Positions 15,101 to 24,130 of a DNA stretch of 64,000 nucleotides are shown in pieces (the stretch's first letter is position 1; each line of letters opens with the position of its first letter). Made by a program: the position numbers and the translations under genes. Under the pieces are notes generated by a model. The model searched no databases and was not told the DNA's origin. It worked only from the letters and a program-made list of their open reading frames with translations. The DNA is taken from assembly GCA_900708905.1 (NCBI GenBank), contig CAADRB010000026.1, positions 2,484,594 through 2,548,593 on the forward strand. The letters are read 5' to 3'. This stretch comes from Hymenolepis diminuta (lineage: Eukaryota > Platyhelminthes > Cestoda > Cyclophyllidea > Hymenolepididae).

Positions 15101-18100
15101 AATTCAACAGAGCATTAACAGATATTAAAATTATCTCCGAAATGGGGCTGTCTTTTGTACTGCCAACCCCACACTTTATCAGAATTTAGCTTACTGGCTT
15201 AAGCCAAAACACACTAAGAGCAAACTCTACTTCACTGGTAAATATAACGTTCCTTGAAGCAATGGTCACATGAATTACACTAATTAGAATAATATATAGG
15301 AAGGAAAATATAATGATATCTTCATTAATTAGTAAATAATTTTCATCACCTCATATTTTTAGCAATGCATCACATAAAGATAATCTTCATTCACAGATTT
15401 GATATTATAAATGTTGTGTTCTGCTTGATACCACAGTGGAAAAGCTATTTTGATCTGTCAATACAAAGCTGTATGGCATTATTACATGTCATTCGGAATA
15501 AAAACTTGCCGAAATATCCCGTTGGAAGCTACCAATCTACTGTCGTTAGTAAATAAAAGAACCTTCCATACACTGGCAGAACTTTTGATTTCAGTAATTA
15601 AAGGGCATCGAATTAGCATCACAGAATGACGTTGCTCCTGAGCAATGAGGGCTTTATATCTTATTTTTCCGCTTAATGGTCCAAGAGAAGCTGATATCTA
15701 TCTTTAGTCAAAGTTTTTGTCTTAATTTTATGCACATTCAGTAGTTAGGAATAAAGTAGAGTAGGTTTTAAGATTAAATCAGTTAGTCATATTACTTTAA
15801 TTGGTAATAAGAGCTTGTTGCTTGTGTGTTGTGATTTACAGCATCTGTTTGATTTCCGCGCACTAATAATGAGTAAACGAATTTCGCTGAAACGTTATTC
15901 GGTTTTATAAATTAACTTTCTAATCCCCGCCACGACCTTTATTTCTTCATTCAATCGAAGATATCTTGATCTTCCTGCGATCACGAATATCATTGTACAT
16001 TTTAAAATTGCTTCTCAAAAAAATACCTCTCTTAGGACTTTTGGATTTTTAAAGGACACTGCAAATCTCATTATGGGGAACCAATGAATATTAGAAGAAT
16101 TTCATGTTAACAAATGGAATCAGTTGTCTTTCCTTCTTAGACTGACATGGTTCCATTGAAGTAAATTTACGACGAGGTAATTTACATATTTTTACTTGTA
16201 TCGTGCATTCCTACTTTTTATAATATAGTCAATGCAATCGCCATTTAATTATCACATCCACTGAGACCCATATATCATATATTCACCTTTGCCCGTTTAT
16301 TAAAAACATAATAAACAATTTAAAAGAATAACTAACTTTCGGGCATCAAATTACTATTTCTATGATTTTTAATTAATGAAGCCAATCTTATTGTGAATAA
16401 ACAAATTTGTTGCCCTCATCGACCTTGAATTAGCTATCCTTAGCGCAGGGATTAAACGGACAGAAGTCAGTTGGCTTTGAGGTAGTTTAATGTACTTACG
16501 TGAAGTTTTTACCATTTAGTTCGATAGCTATTTAACCTCTAAATATAAAAACATTAGTTATAAATATAACAAGTGCGAACTTCAGTAAAAATTGTGCTTT
16601 TGACTCATCGAACCCCCTATAATTTATTATGGCATATGAACTATTATTGTTCATAGGTCAAAATTTTTATTACTATTTTTATATTATGTATTTTTACTTC
16701 TTCTTTAACACTGTACATTTTATTTATTTTTTATTTTGAGTGTCTTAGTGTTTGACGTAATGACTTTGGTATTTTTAAATTTTCAGTTCAAATAATCATT
16801 GCATTAATAAGCAACTTTAATGTTCATAAAGCTTTGATTAATTTATACGTAAACAATTCTTTCATTTAAAGGCGAAATTAAATGAGAATGCAGAAAAGCG
16901 CTCTTATCCCAATGGCTGTAATTTAAAATGATCTCGAAATGAAAGACAATAAAATCTACTCTTCGCTAAAGATACTTACTTCAAATCTGAACGTATATAC
17001 CCAGACATGCATTAGTATAGATTATAGCTAATCAAATCCTTTTATTGGTTGTGTTATAGGCATATGAACGAAAGTAACTAAAGGCTGTCACTCTCTATCG
17101 TTTTTCCCCGTATTGTTCTACAGCCTTAAGCAGTTTAAAAAACGCTATCACTTAACTTTTTTACTTTTTCGACCTTTCATCCGTCAAACTTTAACTTCAG
17201 TTTTATGCTTTTTACAACAGATTGTCATAATGGATGATAATTCAAGACCAATGCATAGTTTCGATTTTATTGTACCGTCATCTTCAAGTTGCGTATTTCT
17301 TAACGACTCTCCCATCATTCCACCTTACCAGAACTCTTTATCTGGCAGTATCTCTGAATTATCATCGAGCCATCTCACAGAAACCTATAGGAATTCAAAC
17401 AACGGTAAGTCTTTCAAGATTTGAACTGTTTCATTTGATCGGTTCACTGTAAATAGGTAATCGAAATTAAATTTCGAATCCTTTTACGCTTAATAATTCC
17501 AAATTTTGTTTAAATGGATGCATTAAAATAAAATAGGCAATTTTTCGTTTATCACATGATCTACGGCTTATTTGTTTAAATTATTTAAAGACATTATCCT
17601 AAAAATACTATGCTGATTTCATTCGGACTAATCCATTACATTTATGAATGAATTCAATAACAGTTAAGCTAGGTATTTCATTCAGTATTTTTACGCTCTT
17701 ACAAGTTAAACAAGCCATCAAATAGTCAGCTCATTTTACTTAATTTAGACAAAAGTTTTTGATTCAAGATAAAAATTATTTACATTGCATCTAAAATTGT
17801 TCATATTTCTTAGTTTATCTCAAGTTTTGTGCATTTTAGCAAATTTGTCCAACTCGAGTTCAGGCGGTCTAATATCTCTAAACGTTGGAGGTTTTCAAGC
17901 TGAACAAAAATTTTCCAAGGTAGGTTTCCTAATTTTCTTTTCTCCTCTTAGTCATTTTCCATTATATTTTATAATTATGAAAATTGCTCGAGGTTATAAT
18001 CACATGCGTTTCTAAATCCGAAAAAATGCGGTCTCTTGGGAGACATCTTTCTAGCATAAATATTTCTTATGGAAACGTGTGTTTTAATCAACAGATTTTT

Positions 18101-21100
18101 ACTTTGAAAATATTTCTGCTTTGTTTAATTTTCTTGTCCACAAGTGCGTATAAGATCGTAGCTAATTAGAACTCCATGTCTGGCACGACCTCCTTTCTTT
18201 TAATATCTATTCACATTATTTTTGTAATATCATCAACTCTAGTCCCCAAATAAGCTTCTGCTAATATATGAAAAGTCAAATGGAGCAAGCGACTGATTTA
18301 TAAAAAATTAAATATTTTAATCGCTTGTTAAGTTACTAAGTTTCACCACTTTTTAAGCATAACGAGCTTAGATGAAACTAAGATTTTGATTTGATGGTCT
18401 TGTAGCATTTGTGACGATTTCTTTACGCCATTTTCATTCACTTGGTCTTTGTTCTTAGTGTGTTAGGGCTTGCCATAGTCATTTAAACCCATTACATTTT
18501 CTTTTTCATCAGTGTCGTGATTTTTTTGGTTTGATGGTTAAATTATTTACTTTTTTAATTGACACTTTCCAAGTGACATTATTTTTCGTATGACATTGAA
18601 TCTTTAGAAGACTTGAATGGTATTAACACATCTTTTTCCAACATGACAATCTAGTCTTTGATTCATAAATTTAGTCGGTGGTTTATGGACAATTGTGAGA
18701 GTTTTCTTGGTTTCAAAAATTCGATTTTTTCTATTAAATGGCAGATTTGGGTGTCTGTGCGGTTTCAAAATTGGCTCGATTGTCGCAGATCTGTGACTAA
18801 GTTTAAGTGACTTCTGATGTATTAAAATTGTAACTATATTATTAATTGAAACATGAAAAGAGGATCCTTTCATTATGTACCTTTCGTTTTTAGGTACAAC
18901 ATGATCAGGTAATTGGTAGCTCAAACCCAGGTGGTAGAAGGTAGGAGTTTATCTTAAATGACAATTTCCCCTCGTTCTTTTACTAAGAACAGGCCTTAAT
19001 GTTAAATTTAGATAAGGGGCTTGATCAGCTACTTGGTGAGCTACTAATGCAGTGAATTAGATTCCTGGATATGAACCTGACAAACGGTAATTGAAAACTA
19101 CAGTTTTCAAATAACGTATTCCTTTTAGAGAACTATTAAGAATTCTGTTTAAGATATCGAAAAGGACGTTGTCTATTTTATTATTAAGACCTATTGACGA
19201 ACGAATAAGATTACTGATTGTTCGTGTTACAAATACAAATTGGACATAAATATATATAATTTTAAATATTACAGTTACTAAATAGTGATCAAGGTAAAAT
19301 ATGAGAAGTTCTTTCTTAAAAAGTATGGTTATTCCTGAAACTTGGGTTAAGATCTGCACCATTTTTTTCCTTAACACCTATAGGATAGTTGAGGAGTTCA
19401 TTTCTGTTGCAGATCAGTTTTCCAGACAGTTGGGGGACAACTGCACTGATTTTCTTGAATAGAGATTTGAATTCTCTTGTTGTTTTATATCCACTTATTT
19501 CACAATCCATCTCCGATTTATTTAATGCCAGAAGGAAGCCTTCGTCTGATCGGGTGATTACATCTTCATTTCTGCCTAACATTTGGTTGTTTATGCTGGG
19601 ATATACAGCTTTGAAACTTCTAAAGCTGAACTTTTTTATTGTATTTAAAATCTCCGATTATTTAGGAGCTGATATAATCCTTTCACTCTAGTTTGAACCC
19701 TTCTAAGAGAGTACAGCTGATTCATAGTATCTATGCCTTATTCAAATTCATTGCATTACATAAACGTTTACTGATAGTCGCAGTCCCCTTAGCCTCTAGT
19801 TATTTGTCTATATTGTTCAGTCAGAGCTGGGCTAGTGTTTGGCTAGTCGCTGCAAACATTCGTACCTGCACACACAATAGTGAAATATAAACAATGCATA
19901 AATCAAGAGAATGTCACGACTGCTGCTATTCCTACAAGTCAGCGTTTCCTTTTAATTATCTCGTTTTGTTTCAGGGTGACGTGGTGAAGACCCCTAATGG
20001 TGTGCGGAAAAAGTTCAATGGAAAGCAATGGAGACGGCTTTGTTCCAAAGAGGGCTGCACCAAGGAATCACAAAGACGGGGATTCTGCTCTCGCCATCTT
20101 TCCATGAAGGTAAGATATCGACAGTTTTTTCAGTGTTTTTAAAGCTTTACTGATATGTATATGTTTTAAATTGACCAAAAATGAGAGCTAGTATCTTTTC
20201 AATGGCTGATATGTTGTTTTGTTTTAGGCTACCGGTAGTAATATATTGGACATATGAGGGTGACTCCAATTTAAAATTGAACATGAGAATAAATATAAAC
20301 TATTGAATCAGAATAAAACAAAGGACTAAAGGACGGGATTTGAACAGTAGATGATCTCTCAGAAGGGAATTAGTATGATTACGGGAACACCGAACTCAAT
20401 GTGCCATTATTAGCACGGAGGTAATTTCATTAGTAATATTCGTAGGGAAGGAAACACGAGCGAACAAACACTGCAAGAGAATTTTTTGAGGTTCAAATCA
20501 TTCATTCACATTTACCTCCAATCCCTTAAACCGATCAGTACTCCATTATAGAACCTGCGGTCTGAATTTTACAAGAAATTCAATTCAATTCCCTATACGC
20601 CAACTTTTTAATCTTTGCGTTTGCATATTATACACATGTCAAACGAAATATAAGCTTACAACCGCAACACTTAACTTAAATTCGGGAAAGAGGTCAGGGG
20701 AGAAAGCACTTAATGTGCATGGCAATTAAAAGTAGCACCTTCTTTTAAAAATTATGCAATTTAATATTGATTCAGTTTTTATAGAAAAGAATCATAAAGG
20801 GAAATAAATAACGGGAAATTTTGAAAATCGAATTTTCCTAAACTTCTGGGGACTCCTTTTTTTAAAACAGTGGCCTTGAGTTTTGTATGCTCTTGACAGT
20901 TTCTTCAATAGTCTAAAAGTGTATTTTTGAAGTGATCTTTTACCATCTAAAATTCACAAAACGCTTGTAACTAATGAAACATTTATACATCTGGAAATCC
21001 TTTTAATTACCCTCTAATATGCATTCGATTTTATCCTATCAATGTCAAATCATCAGGTGCTCATTTTCGCGTTTGACCCTCAGGGTGTCATGCTATAATT

Positions 21101-23015
21101 CAATAAGACGGACGTATTAAATTCCATGTTGATTAGTTTAATTATGTGGGAGAGAATTTGGTAATTTGTTTTTACAGGCAAATGTGTCTCGACTGAGTGA
21201 TTTCTAGAAAACCGACAGCTAACGAAGTGTTGGGACTAAAAAGGGAGCACTGTCTTTATATTTACCTATCCATATCCGGTTCACACAATTTTCCCCTTTC
21301 CATTCGGTTACCAGATTTCGAGGAGAATTAGAAAAAGTGATTTGCAAAGATTTAACAAGGAAAATTTATGTGTTCCTTGGACTTAGTCAGTCTTAAGTGA
21401 TGTAATAATATTGACAAGTCACTAATCTGTTTCACTAGGAACGAGAAAAGTAGGGAAATTCCATGAAATTACGGGCCTAATTCTCCTGTGTTTAAGTTCA
21501 TAATAAGCTTAACATGATTCGAAATCTTCGAGTCTAGTCTAGACGAATGCCACCGTTTGTGAAACCACTGAAGATCCATTAGATTTTTATTAAGCATAAT
21601 ATTTATTCTGCTGGAGGTGTTTATGTCGCTTATCAGCTTCATTGTTTGGCAAAAAGAGAAATAATTGGAGCAAAATGACATTGAAATAAAAATCATCTCT
21701 AATAAATCAGTAAAAATATCGATTTTTGGAAACAAATAAGAAAAGAAAAGATATTACAACTAGTTTATTAATTATATGGCGGCTAATCTGTTGACCAAAT
21801 CTTAGGTGCCGCCAATGCTGGGCAAGGAACGTGTTTAGCTACAACCTTTCCGAGATTTACTAACACTACAAAATAGTTTGGAAACAAATATGATAAGGAA
21901 GCAGAAGGCAGGCATGGGTCTACTAATTAGAAAACCTAAAAAGTGGCTAAGCAGTAAAGTAAGATCTAAGAGGTCAAATAACAATGAAAAACCGATCAAT
22001 AGCTTGAAAATGGAGGCAAATCAATCAGTAAATTAAGGTAAAAGTAATGAGATTAGTTTCTCACATTGGTTGTTAAAAAGAAAATGGTAATTTGAATAAA
22101 CAACAATAACATCGAAATTCAAGATAATAATAATTGTCTACATTAAAACAGTACCATTATACGATGGAAATCTGCACACATTGGCGCGGTATACGATTAC
22201 AGCTGCCAAACCATAATGCCTGGGCTGTCTCAACTCAAGGCTCGCAGTCGCTAAATCAATTAATTAAATAATTTTTGATGTCCTTTACAGGGAAAAGAAA
22301 TGCGAGCCTTCAGTTATGCTGCAGCAACTGCAGCCGCGGCAAAAATGTTCGCGATGAATTATACTCGACCCCAACAAACTTCCCAACCACCTCTTTCCAG
22401 TCTCATCTACAATCATCCTAACTCTTACAATATACCTTCTCGATCTACTGTTAGTCAGAGTAAAGGTAAGTAACCTTCGCTGAGCAGTATTTTTTAGAGT
22501 TCCCTGAATTTAACGAACATCGTAATGTCTTCATAGAATCATCTTCGCCTACAAATTCAACTCTTCCAACTCCACTGGATCTTCTGCCAGTACTTTCACC
22601 AGTTAGTGCTTGGCGTGCAGCACTTCCTGGTGAACGTTCCTACTTCAGCTCCGTAGCACCACCACAAACACATTCATCATCAGCCCTTCATTTTCAAAGC
22701 TCTGCCAATTCTACAAGCGCCGTAAATAACTATCATCATAGCCAACCACAAAACTGGGGAGAGAGGCCTTATCATACGGCCAATTTTACTCCCTCTACTA
22801 CAACCCCTATAATAACACCTCCTTCACCTTCTTACTACTCTGGACATAATGGGCCATCAGCTCAAGCTGGTCACACACCGAATAACTCTCCTTCAAAGAG
22901 CACAAACAGCTCTGCAATTCCCATTTCTAGTAATAATAAGGCTTTCTTTTCCCAGCCGCCCGGAAATACGGGAACTACTGATGTATCCAGCCAGCCAATA
23001 ACTGCATGTCCTTAG
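1..23015 (+). CDS. Capicua-like protein, 5'-partial, eight exons, no HMG box
   Basis: Joined exons 1-151, 2338-2742, 4589-5170, 17221-17404, 17840-17919, 19975-20109, 22291-22465 and 22537-23015 keep one frame and give about 729 residues plus a TAG stop; the 5' end is off the window. Residues ~1-245 look like the Tudor-like N-terminal region of long capicua isoforms (DUF4819), by memory of the family. Residues ~315-330 and the end of exon 3 are rich in Lys/Arg (nuclear-localisation type). Residues 468-516 carry the capicua hallmark, with [21 protein letters not shown] and then GKEM. The tail is Ser/Pro/Asn/Thr-rich with an ANFTP motif resembling one in human CIC. Capicua is a nuclear HMG-box repressor downstream of receptor tyrosine kinase/MAPK signalling and a partner of ataxin-1. 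Here the reading frame ends before any HMG box, so DNA binding of the usual kind is not shown. An alternative is two adjacent genes, the first ending at 5236. Confidence 0.78.
152..2337 (+). other. Intron 1 of capicua-like gene
   Basis: It runs from GTTAGA to a TTCTCAG acceptor. It is AT-rich non-coding sequence; short open frames such as 742-984 have no start context, splice support or recognisable protein. No RNA gene or regulatory site was recognised. Confidence 0.6.
2338..2742 (+). CDS. Capicua-like exon 2 (Tudor-like region)
   Basis: The exon is flanked by TTCTCAG and GTAAGT and is 135 codons long, phase 0 at both ends. It encodes [20 protein letters not shown], typical of a Tudor/DUF4819 beta-barrel, followed by a Ser/Thr-rich segment and a region ending GNPDSV. 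It joins in frame with the exons on both sides. Confidence 0.75.
2743..4588 (+). other. Intron 2 of capicua-like gene
   Basis: GTAAGT to TTTGTAG. AT-rich with no open frame of note; nothing recognised in it. Confidence 0.6.
4589..5170 (+). CDS. Capicua-like exon 3 (end of Tudor-like region, basic patch)
   Basis: The acceptor is TTTGTAG. The exon opens with [20 protein letters not shown] and [10 protein letters not shown], then a Pro-rich stretch (PPPPPE) and a basic cluster starting [10 protein letters not shown] strong donor CAG|GTGAAG at 5170/5171 leaves 194 codons in phase 0 and matches the next exon. If the donor is skipped, the frame continues 21 more codons through another Lys/Arg-rich run to TGA at 5234-5236, giving a short form or the end of a separate gene. 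Confidence 0.72.
7885..7980 (+). repeat. Diverged copy of repeat family R2 (weak)
   Basis: The segment around GATGATCAGTGCTTATTGG resembles the 47.0-kb element (GATGTCTAGTGCTTATTGAC), with similar sequence upstream. The match was made by eye and is short. Confidence 0.35.
9665..9955 (-). repeat. Repeat family R3, copy 1
   Basis: Read on the minus strand, this stretch aligns with 40080-40275. The two share a GACTCATG block, an AACAAAGAGCGTAAA-like block, CCTCACAATCCCGATTGTTC-like sequence and a pyrimidine-rich run. The open frame here (9669-9890, minus) and the one at 40106-40375 (plus) share the peptide HNPDC, which follows from the repeat and not from a gene. Confidence 0.5.
13704..13709 (-). 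terminator. Putative poly(A) signal of SDHAF3 (ATTAAA)
   Basis: ATTAAA on the minus strand, about 45 bases past the stop codon. It is a common variant hexamer; no transcript evidence is available. Confidence 0.4.
13753..13953 (-). CDS. SDHAF3: SDHAF3-like exon 2
   Basis: The acceptor TTATTTAG lies just upstream of CGATATGTT. 66 codons then the stop; the intron is 222 bp. It contains the conserved [12 protein letters not shown] segment. Confidence 0.92.
   Translation of the reverse strand, partial: RYVMDLNKQIRSSTKVDSEEEPDDTPPIGNYLGEEDLDKFNDSQLSQLLELAEEIHGKKPDGLKKE
13753..14364 (-). CDS. SDHAF3: SDHAF3/ACN9-type succinate dehydrogenase assembly factor
   Basis: Two exons, 14364-14176 and 13953-13753, give a 129-residue protein (human SDHAF3 is about 125). 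The LYR-family motif reads [14 protein letters not shown] at residues 17-30, followed by [18 protein letters not shown], the conserved ACN9 block. The C-terminal half has [20 protein letters not shown], matching the family's conserved end. The family acts in the mitochondrial matrix, protecting and helping to insert the iron-sulfur subunit of complex II. The start may be Met1 (MKPVM) or Met5 (MANLTH); Met1 is used as the most upstream in frame. The gene lies antisense within the 12-kb third intron of the capicua-like gene. A variant ATTAAA poly(A) signal lies just downstream (minus strand, about 13709-13704). No frame damage is seen. Confidence 0.93.
14176..14364 (-). CDS. SDHAF3: SDHAF3-like exon 1
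   Basis: ATG at 14364-14362; 63 codons ending GAATGGACC|GTGAGT, phase 0. It contains the LYR-type helix and the DEFKRHK block. Confidence 0.92.
17221..17404 (+). CDS. Capicua-like exon 4
   Basis: The polypyrimidine acceptor TTTTTACAACAG precedes an in-frame ATG at 17230 ([13 protein letters not shown]). The Ser/Asn-rich peptide ends at AACG|GTAAGT with phase 1. The ATG could alternatively be the start of a short isoform; upstream sequence is open in the same frame back to 17113 and would then be leader. Confidence 0.65.
17405..17839 (+). other. Intron 4 of capicua-like gene
   Basis: 435 bp, GTAAGT to GCATTTTAG. Nothing further seen. Confidence 0.6.
17840..17919 (+). CDS. Capicua-like exon 5
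   Basis: 80 bp, phase 1 in and phase 0 out, donor AAG|GTAGGT. It encodes [19 protein letters not shown], leading into AEQKFSK just before the zinc-like module. Confidence 0.68.
17920..19974 (+). other. Intron 5 of capicua-like gene
   Basis: GTAGGT to TTTGTTTCAG. Its minus strand carries the broken protein-like frames described separately (18604-19582). Confidence 0.6.
18604..19582 (-). pseudogene. Possible decayed coding element, unidentified
   Basis: Three minus-strand open stretches follow one another: 19582-19316 (88 codons), 19377-19057 (106 codons, a different frame, overlapping) and 18924-18604 (106 codons). The first reads like real protein ([24 protein letters not shown]) and not like random AT-rich translation. 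The apparent continuation moves to another frame near 19320. No family was recognised; a dead transposon or processed pseudogene would fit. No splice sites make it a working gene. It could also be chance. Confidence 0.35.
19975..20109 (+). CDS. Capicua-like exon 6 (hallmark CX4CX9CX2H module)
   Basis: 45 codons between TTTCAG and GTAAGA, phase 0 on both sides. It encodes [20 protein letters not shown], then CSKEGC, SQRRG and FCSRHLSMK. Cysteines and histidine are spaced CX4CX9CX2H. From memory, human CIC has a nearly identical block upstream of its HMG box, and this is the strongest evidence for the family assignment. Confidence 0.85.
20110..22290 (+). other. Intron 6 of capicua-like gene
   Basis: GTAAGA to TCCTTTACAG. 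AT-rich; small open frames only. No features recognised. Confidence 0.6.
22291..22465 (+). CDS. Capicua-like exon 7
   Basis: It starts [17 protein letters not shown], the continuation of the SRHLSM module (KEM is shared with human CIC), followed by an Ala-rich helix and a Gln/Pro/Asn-rich stretch. Donor AAAG|GTAAGT, phase 1. The next intron is only 71 bp. Confidence 0.78.
22537..23015 (+). CDS. Capicua-like terminal exon
   Basis: Acceptor CTTCATAG. 159 codons after the split codon, including TAG at 23013-23015. The sequence is low complexity (Ser, Pro, Asn, Thr, His) with [19 protein letters not shown] and an ANFTP motif. No HMG box. The stop looks genuine: no strong donor was noticed before it, and no HMG-like coding was found downstream on this strand. 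Confidence 0.75.
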
Positions 23016-23592
23016 TTACACACTTTCTGTTTCTTTCTCATTTCAATTTGCCAGCTCTATTTCCAAGTTTTATTCCCTCTCCATCCTCCTTATGCTTATG
23101 CGTCGGCATTTAAGTTTTTTGGCTTTGCATCGCATCACTTATTCCTTATTGATACCCTCTTCTTTTGAAAATAACTTCAACACCGCAGAAAGTGGTGACC
23201 ATTTGGTAGAGTGTTTGATACTGTTAGAATATTTTTTGTCCCTTCCCCCTCCCCAGTCCCTTCTCTTGGCGCCTATTCTCTTTCTGGCCACCTATCCAAG
23301 TGATTTTATTTGTATATTTACACAAATTGTGCTCTCTCTTGACGAAAATATCTATTATAGATTCTTTTTCAGAAATGATTCGCTTTTTATTCTTAATTTA
23401 AGTTGGGCTTAAATGGGTAAAAGTGAGGAATGGTAAATACCATCCTTCATTCGAATTGCAATTCATAATTTATGTACCTGGTTCCACTTTGACGTTGTGA
23501 GAGGACTAAAAATTGTAAAAAAACGGTTTACCATATGTATAAGTGAAAGAAGTGTGGGCACTTTACGTAATCCCAAATTAACTTCCAGGTGG

Positions 23593-23638
23593 AATAAAAT
23601 TATTTTGAGGTCAAATATCTATGCTTTCCTTTAATAAA
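23593..23638 (+). terminator. Candidate poly(A) signals of capicua-like gene
   Basis: AATAAA at 23593-23598 and again at 23633-23638, about 580-620 bp after the stop. The 3' end is not proven. Confidence 0.4.
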
Positions 23639-23984
23639 AATAAATAATTCCGAATATAGTCTAAATAAATTTTAACCATCCGCAAACTGATGCAAAGTAT
23701 TTTTTCAGTTGTATGAAGAGATTAATCCAAAATTTTGGTCATATTTCAATATGTTCTTAATATTAGAAGCAGATTAGATACCAGATTTTACTAATTGTTT
23801 TCCTTTTATTTCTCATTTACATTAATGTATCTCAGAATATGTGGACAGCAGTGAGAACTTGGGTCAAAAACTGTAAATAATAAAAAAGTTGTAAGCTAAA
23901 AAAATAAAGAGAAGGCATCCTTATACGAGGACATAGCAAAGTAGTCTGCTAAGTTAATTTGTTATTTCACTTGGTCACAGGATT

Positions 23985-24130
23985 CATCGGATTTTCGACT
24001 TTTACTTAATGGGTATAATTCATCGCGTCATAATTTTAATTTTCCAAAGTTCATATATCGGAAACCTGGGTTGCTAAATAACCTAATGTTCGCAACGATC
24101 AGAACTTATTTGATTGAGCAGTTCGTCATG
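23985..24130 (+). repeat. Diverged copy of repeat family R2 (weak)
   Basis: It shares AATGGGTA, AAAGTTCA, CCTGGGTTGC and ACGATCAGAACTTATT-like blocks, in the same order, with 46960-47160. Alignment by eye. Confidence 0.4.

Larger units (their letters stand above)
5171..17220 (+). other. Intron 3 of capicua-like gene (12 kb, contains SDHAF3)
   Basis: CAG|GTGAAG to TTTTTACAACAG. It holds the antisense SDHAF3-like gene (13753-14364) and diverged repeat copies near 7.88 kb, 9.66 kb and perhaps 11.28 kb. The rest is AT-rich and no further coding exons were recognised. Missing capicua exons could lie here, because only exons with clear protein context were called. Confidence 0.5.

Noticed and set aside
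23092..23412. 106-codon frame just after the capicua-like stop
   Set aside because: Checked as a possible HMG-box continuation; no HMG-like residues, probably 3' UTR.
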